DNA of 64,000 nucleotides, taken from NCBI GenBank assembly GCA_964371945.1, contig CAYJPA010000016.1, positions 1 through 64,000 on the forward strand, given 5' to 3'. The notes below the pieces were generated by a model. It saw only the letters and a program-made list of their open reading frames with translations. It was not told where the DNA came from and did not search any database. The DNA comes from CAYJPA01 sp964371945 (GTDB lineage: Bacteria > Chloroflexota > Chloroflexia > Thermomicrobiales > UBA6265). Position numbers and translations under genes: made by a program. Positions 60,327 through 64,000 of this stretch are shown here, one piece after another (positions within the stretch are counted from its first letter, which is position 1; every line of letters starts with the position of its first letter).

Positions 60327-60596
60327 GTGAGCGAATCATCCAGTTACGGCTCGAACACCGACGAGCAGACAACCCAATACTCGAATGTCGCCGCTCCTCT
60401 TGTGGACGAAGAGCGGCCACCCACCTGTCCATCCTGCAATCGTCGTCTTGTGATTCTTGCGACTCACTGGCACCGCGACGATTCTGGACGCTCGTTGCGC
60501 AAGCAACTTTGGGGCTGCCCACGCGGGCACTCGACCGCCTCCCGAATTGGCGGAATCTTCACGCCAATCGAACTGCTGCCAGACGTCGCCGGGTAA
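60327..60596 (+). CDS. Small zinc-ribbon-like protein
   Basis: An 89-residue protein with CPSCNRRLVIL and, 27 residues later, CPRGH, a possible CxxC...CxxxH zinc site. The N-terminus is polar and probably disordered. GTG start; a GGAG lies about twelve bases upstream, a little far. The paired metal motifs argue for a real gene, but it overlaps other open frames and might be spurious. Confidence 0.45.
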   Translation: MSESSSYGSNTDEQTTQYSNVAAPLVDEERPPTCPSCNRRLVILATHWHRDDSGRSLRKQLWGCPRGHSTASRIGGIFTPIELLPDVAG

Positions 60597-60626
60597 CCAT
60601 CATCGCGGGCTACCCGGCTCCGCCAA

Positions 60627-61523
60627 TCACCCCTTCGCTAGTTTCCGCGCCTCCGACAACTTCGCGATCGACTCTTCATTCAACGGATCGAGCATGCAGA
60701 TCAGGTGCGCGGCGCCGGCGTCCGAATACCCGCGCAAGCCGGCAGCGACTTCATCGACGGCGCCGGAGATCACCTTGGCCGGGTCAGCGTCTTCGCGCTT
60801 GGCGCCGAGCTCAGGAAACGAAACATTGATGCCAACGGTGACGTCGATCGAATTCGGATCACGTCCGGCTTCGTTGCATGCCGTTTCGAGCGCCGTCCGG
60901 CGTTCCGTCATCGAGCCGGCTTGACCCAACCACGCGGTATTCCAGGCATCCGCATATTCCGCCGTAAGTTTCAGCATCCGCGGTTTGAACGACGCGATCA
61001 GAACAGGAATTCCGCCCTCTTTTGGTCGCGGAAGCATTTCGCAGTTCGGCGCTGAGTAGTGCTTGCCGGTGAAATCGACTCTTCCGGTTTTGACGAGCGG
61101 CACAATAATCTTGAGTGCCTCTTCAAACCGATCGACCAGGTTGGTGAAGGGAATGCCAAACGCGTCGAACTCCGGTTGATGCCATCCCGCTCCAAGTCCA
61201 AGGACGAGCCGGCCATTGCTCACGTCGTCGAGCGTCACCGCCATCTTGGCCAGCAGCGCGGGATTCCGGAACGGAGCACAAAAAACCAGGCAACCAAGTT
61301 CAACCCGGTTTGTCGCCTCCGCCAATCCAGTGAGCACGGTCCATGCCTCTTGCACACCGGTTACGGGTTTCTCCGGGAAGCGATAGATCAGGTGGTCGTA
61401 CACCCACGCCGAATCGAGCGTGCTGTTCTCGACGGCGAGCGCGAGTTTTCGGATCTCCGCATACGAGGGAGGGCCGCCATCTTCCTCGGATGCGCTCAAC
61501 GGCAGAATGACCCCAACTTTCAC
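60627..61523 (-). CDS. LLM class F420-dependent oxidoreductase-like protein
   Basis: A 298-residue luciferase-like TIM barrel. MKVGVILPLSASEED, WVYDHLIYRFPEKP, RVELGCLVFCAPFRNPALLA and VLGLGAGWHQPEFDAFGIPF are characteristic of the F420-dependent branch (compare N5,N10-methylenetetrahydromethanopterin reductase-like proteins). It probably transfers hydride using F420 or flavin to an unknown substrate. The GTG start overlaps the upstream CYTH stop by four bases. Confidence 0.92.
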   Translation of the reverse strand: MKVGVILPLSASEEDGGPPSYAEIRKLALAVENSTLDSAWVYDHLIYRFPEKPVTGVQEAWTVLTGLAEATNRVELGCLVFCAPFRNPALLAKMAVTLDDVSNGRLVLGLGAGWHQPEFDAFGIPFTNLVDRFEEALKIIVPLVKTGRVDFTGKHYSAPNCEMLPRPKEGGIPVLIASFKPRMLKLTAEYADAWNTAWLGQAGSMTERRTALETACNEAGRDPNSIDVTVGINVSFPELGAKREDADPAKVISGAVDEVAAGLRGYSDAGAAHLICMLDPLNEESIAKLSEARKLAKG

Positions 61524-62140
61524 CCTGAAAACCCCTTCTCCTGATCGTTCGAAGGCGCCGGAACCGCACCGGCGGCCACCAGGTCGCTGTATGAGCCGGA
61601 AATGACCGGCATTCCTCTCAGCCCTAAGTTCAGGATAGCCTGCTCGTGCTCCTCATGGACAGCCTCGTCCAAATCCCCCGGCCGCGCCACCGTTTCGAGC
61701 TCCACAAAGCAACCGAGACCCTTCACCGTGTCAAGATGAATCCGGGTGCTGCGCCAGATGCCGGCCGATCGCCGTTTCTCGATCACAACCGAAATGCCGC
61801 AACTGATCGCAAGTGCCTGCTTGACGGCCGTCGCCGTTTCGGCAGGCAATGCCACCAGTTGGTAGTCGCTCCAACGCGAGCCAGACTCGTCTGGCCGCCG
61901 GTAGGCAATCAGTTCCAAACGTGTTTTTCCGCGCGCCGGCGCGATCTCGCGCAGCTTCAGCCGGCCGGCGTTGACGTTGAAATACGTATCCGTTTGGATC
62001 ATGTGGGAGAAGGCTCCGGCGCCCAGTGCCTTCGCTCGTCCCCTAACGTGCTCCAGGGCCGCCTCGTCGCATCTGACCTTGAGCTCCAAATTGCGGGCCA
62101 CGAGAAGCACCTCGGAATCGAGCCGCACTGCCCGCGGCAA
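61520..62140 (-). CDS. CYTH domain protein
   Basis: A 206-residue CYTH (class IV adenylate cyclase/thiamine triphosphatase-like) protein. Alternating charged strands expected in the triphosphate tunnel are present: NLELKVRC (ELK of ExExK), LKLREI, TRLELIAYRR, VIEKRR and FVELETV. It likely binds or hydrolyses a triphosphate with a divalent metal; the exact activity is unknown. The TTG start at 62140 is uncertain, and internal GTG codons are possible. It is translationally coupled to the LLM gene. Confidence 0.85.
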   Translation of the reverse strand: MPRAVRLDSEVLLVARNLELKVRCDEAALEHVRGRAKALGAGAFSHMIQTDTYFNVNAGRLKLREIAPARGKTRLELIAYRRPDESGSRWSDYQLVALPAETATAVKQALAISCGISVVIEKRRSAGIWRSTRIHLDTVKGLGCFVELETVARPGDLDEAVHEEHEQAILNLGLRGMPVISGSYSDLVAAGAVPAPSNDQEKGFSG

Positions 62141-62161
62141 AGGTCATACACTCTAGGCGTC

Positions 62162-63469
62162 TTGTCTGAATCGCACAATACCCGGGAAACGGCCGCTCGA
62201 TCCGTGAATGCAAGTCGCGCCAATTCGTACCGGGCCGTACTTCGGCACGACGCCTTTCGCTGGCTGTGGGTTGCGGGCTTTCTGTCGCGCGCCGGTGACG
62301 CGATCTCGCAGATCGCGATGCCGTTGTTGGTCTACGACCGTACCGGTTCGCCGGGCCTGCTGGGAGCGATCTTTGTCATTCAAACCGCTCCGCGGGTGAT
62401 CCTCGCGCCGATCGCCGGATTGCTGGCCGATCGTCTCGACCGCCGCCTCATGATGATCCGAACCGCCTGGTTACGGGCGGCGGCGGTGGCTGTTATTCCG
62501 TTCGCATCCGAGGTCTGGCAGATCGCGCTCCTCGCGGTGATCGTTTCAATCGGAATGGTGTTGAGTCTCCCGGCGGAGCTCTCGACACTCCCGGCGACGG
62601 TGCCCTCGGAGCACCTCGTCCCGGCGCTTTCGCTGACACAAGTCACCTCGAGCATTATGCGAATCATCGGTCCGGCAGCTGGCGCCGCCTTGATCGGTTC
62701 CATCGGCATGGGCGCCGCGTTTTGGACGGAAGCGGCGTGCTTCATGGCGGCCGGGATCTGCCTGGGTCCGTTGCGAATCCCGGAATCGGCAGACGCCAAT
62801 AAGGAATCTGTGCCGCTCCTCGCCAACGCGAAGAGCGAGATTATGGAGGGGCTCCGGGTAGTTTGGCAGACCCCCATCGTTCGCGGCGTCACCGCGACCG
62901 AGTGCATGTGGGCGCTGATCGGAGCGGCCACGTCGATCGCCGGACTTGTCTACGTCGAACAGAACCTCGATTTGGGTGAACGAACGGAGTTGGTCTACGG
63001 CTTCCTTTCTGCTTCACTCGCGACCGGCGCGCTCACCGGCGCTTTGTTGGCGAGCACGGTCGAGCGGAGGATCAGCCGGCCCGCGATGCTCGCGGCCGGG
63101 TATCTCGGCCCCTTGCTTGTTTTACCGGTGCTGTTCGAGCCACCTGTGCCGGTTTTGTATGGTTGCTGGTTCTTGTTCGGCATTGCCGATGCGTTTGCGG
63201 TGATCGCGATGCAGGCATACCTTGCCGAATCGGTCTCATCGGACATGCGGGGCCGCGTGTACGCCACCTGGAACGGGCTGATAACGCTCTCGTGGCTTGT
63301 TTGTTACGGCACAGTCGGTTGGATCACCGATCACATCGGAGCAGCGTGGACGATCGCCAGCGCGGGAGTCATCGTGGGCGTTGGCGGTCCACTCCTGCTG
63401 ATCCTTACCAATGCGCTCGCCGCCGTGCGGGCGCCCAAGACGGTGATCGCCTCGAGCGAGGGCGCTTAA
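62162..63469 (+). CDS. MFS transporter (MFS_3/EntS-like)
   Basis: A 435-residue major facilitator with 12 helices. FRWLWVAGFLSRAGDAISQ and motif A (GLLADRLDRRLMMIRTAWLR) are clear. I place the start at TTG 62162, just before family-like sequence; the ribosome site is weak. It is divergent from the CYTH gene with only 21 bases between starts, so regulatory sites must overlap coding sequence. Substrate unknown; an efflux role is likely. Confidence 0.9.
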   Translation: MSESHNTRETAARSVNASRANSYRAVLRHDAFRWLWVAGFLSRAGDAISQIAMPLLVYDRTGSPGLLGAIFVIQTAPRVILAPIAGLLADRLDRRLMMIRTAWLRAAAVAVIPFASEVWQIALLAVIVSIGMVLSLPAELSTLPATVPSEHLVPALSLTQVTSSIMRIIGPAAGAALIGSIGMGAAFWTEAACFMAAGICLGPLRIPESADANKESVPLLANAKSEIMEGLRVVWQTPIVRGVTATECMWALIGAATSIAGLVYVEQNLDLGERTELVYGFLSASLATGALTGALLASTVERRISRPAMLAAGYLGPLLVLPVLFEPPVPVLYGCWFLFGIADAFAVIAMQAYLAESVSSDMRGRVYATWNGLITLSWLVCYGTVGWITDHIGAAWTIASAGVIVGVGGPLLLILTNALAAVRAPKTVIASSEGA

Positions 63470-63531
63470 TCGCGGCTCAAGTACAATACGGCGACGGTTT
63501 CGGGTTCGCGAGGGTTAGGAGAACAAGCGGA

Positions 63532-63978
63532 ATGCCACGGTTGGGTCAGAGCAAGGATTTGGGTCAGGCGCCTTGGTTCTTCAAGCCGAAGCCGGAACCG
63601 AAAATCGTCGAGAACGGATGGCGCTTTTCGCTTAAGGGCTCTCCCCGTCATTACGATGACGTGCTCAAGATCATTGAGTCAGATCCCAACGCCCACGTCT
63701 ATTTCGGCGAAGCGCTGACATACGAGCGCGGAGCCGGGGTCGCGCTCTGGCGGATCGAAGCCACCAGTTTCGATTGGCTGCCTCAACTCTACGCCTGGTG
63801 GGCGGAAATGGAGCGGGTAGAGCCCGTACAGGTCAATTTTCATTTGTATCTGCCGAGCGATCTGAGTTACCCAGCCATGAGCCTCCGTGATCACACCCCA
63901 GCAGAGGTCGCCGATTACGTCAAACAGCACGCCCCTCGCTCCGCCGCTGAAGCAAACGCCGCGGCACGAAAGAATTAG
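63532..63978 (+). CDS. Hypothetical protein (148 aa)
   Basis: A soluble protein with a core of mixed alpha/beta character and three closely spaced Trp residues (FDWLPQLYAWWAEME). I do not recognise the family. AGGAG lies upstream of the ATG at 63532. A Lys/Ala-rich tail follows from ~125. It is separated from the MFS gene by 62 bases on the same strand. Confidence 0.7.
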   Translation: MPRLGQSKDLGQAPWFFKPKPEPKIVENGWRFSLKGSPRHYDDVLKIIESDPNAHVYFGEALTYERGAGVALWRIEATSFDWLPQLYAWWAEMERVEPVQVNFHLYLPSDLSYPAMSLRDHTPAEVADYVKQHAPRSAAEANAAARKN

Positions 63979-64000
63979 CTTCCCATGCTCACAGCGAACC

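Overview
The window is high-GC bacterial chromosome. The gene content (CoxS/CoxG-type proteins, LLM F420-type oxidoreductase, nitronate monooxygenase, Thr/Pro-rich secreted protein, frequent TTG/GTG starts behind clear GGAGG sites) suggests Chloroflexota, probably near Thermomicrobia/Sphaerobacter. This is inference from gene content, not a phylogeny. A run of ten Ns inside poly-C/poly-G (11603-11697) points to a draft or metagenome-derived assembly. There is no rRNA, tRNA, CRISPR array, prophage or intact transposase.

Layout. 1-7.2 kb: 5' end of mreB, a GlsB-like membrane protein, a secreted subtilisin-like protease, a GT2 glycosyltransferase, a coxS-coxG pair without its large subunits, a DUF4388 protein and a Nudix hydrolase. 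7.5-10.1 kb: DUF917 protein plus metal-dependent amidohydrolase. 10.6-15.1 kb: a Cys-rich Tat protein, then DUF1028, RidA and a two-component flavin monooxygenase (HpaB-like oxygenase plus flavin reductase); both monooxygenase genes carry an in-frame stop codon. 15.2-18.9 kb: the most distinctive locus, read right to left, is an ECF sigma factor, then a protein fusing a zinc-binding anti-sigma-like domain to an O6-alkylguanine-DNA alkyltransferase, then Ada, then PPK2. This looks like an alkylation-damage regulon with the sensor built into the anti-sigma factor. 19.2-31.7 kb: a PH/GRAM-like SHOCT protein, a bifunctional PBP1A, an Lrp regulator with a basic tail, a rhodanese, a NarL-type response regulator, a KAS II-like synthase, cupin, YrdB, nitronate monooxygenase and an MFS transporter. 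31.9-39.2 kb: a LacI-regulated carbohydrate ABC importer with a GH35-like beta-galactosidase and two LacI-type operators. 39.5-44.8 kb: a U32-like protein, a DUF433/DUF5615 toxin-antitoxin pair with frameshifted toxin, a divergent SelA-like PLP enzyme/amidohydrolase pair and Uma2. 44.9-48.3 kb: a polar amino-acid ABC importer with a good sigma-70 promoter. 48.5-50.7 kb: an overlapping, AT-richer three-gene cassette of m5C methyltransferase, HNH endonuclease and a Tyr-type HhH-GPD (MIG-like G:T mismatch) glycosylase, i.e. restriction-modification with its own deamination repair. 50.8-53.3 kb: fabD and fabF. 53.4-64 kb: APH-fold kinase, DinB, UlaG-like MBL, cupin, an enolase-superfamily fragment, SDR, MarR, two MFS transporters, LLM oxidoreductase, CYTH protein and a hypothetical protein.

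Intergenic regions hold several families of short non-coding repeats with inverted ends (MITE/REP-like), one of which supplies the last codons of a gene. Broken genes (monooxygenase pair, toxin, racemase fragment) suggest continuing decay of accessory functions, or in some cases assembly errors.
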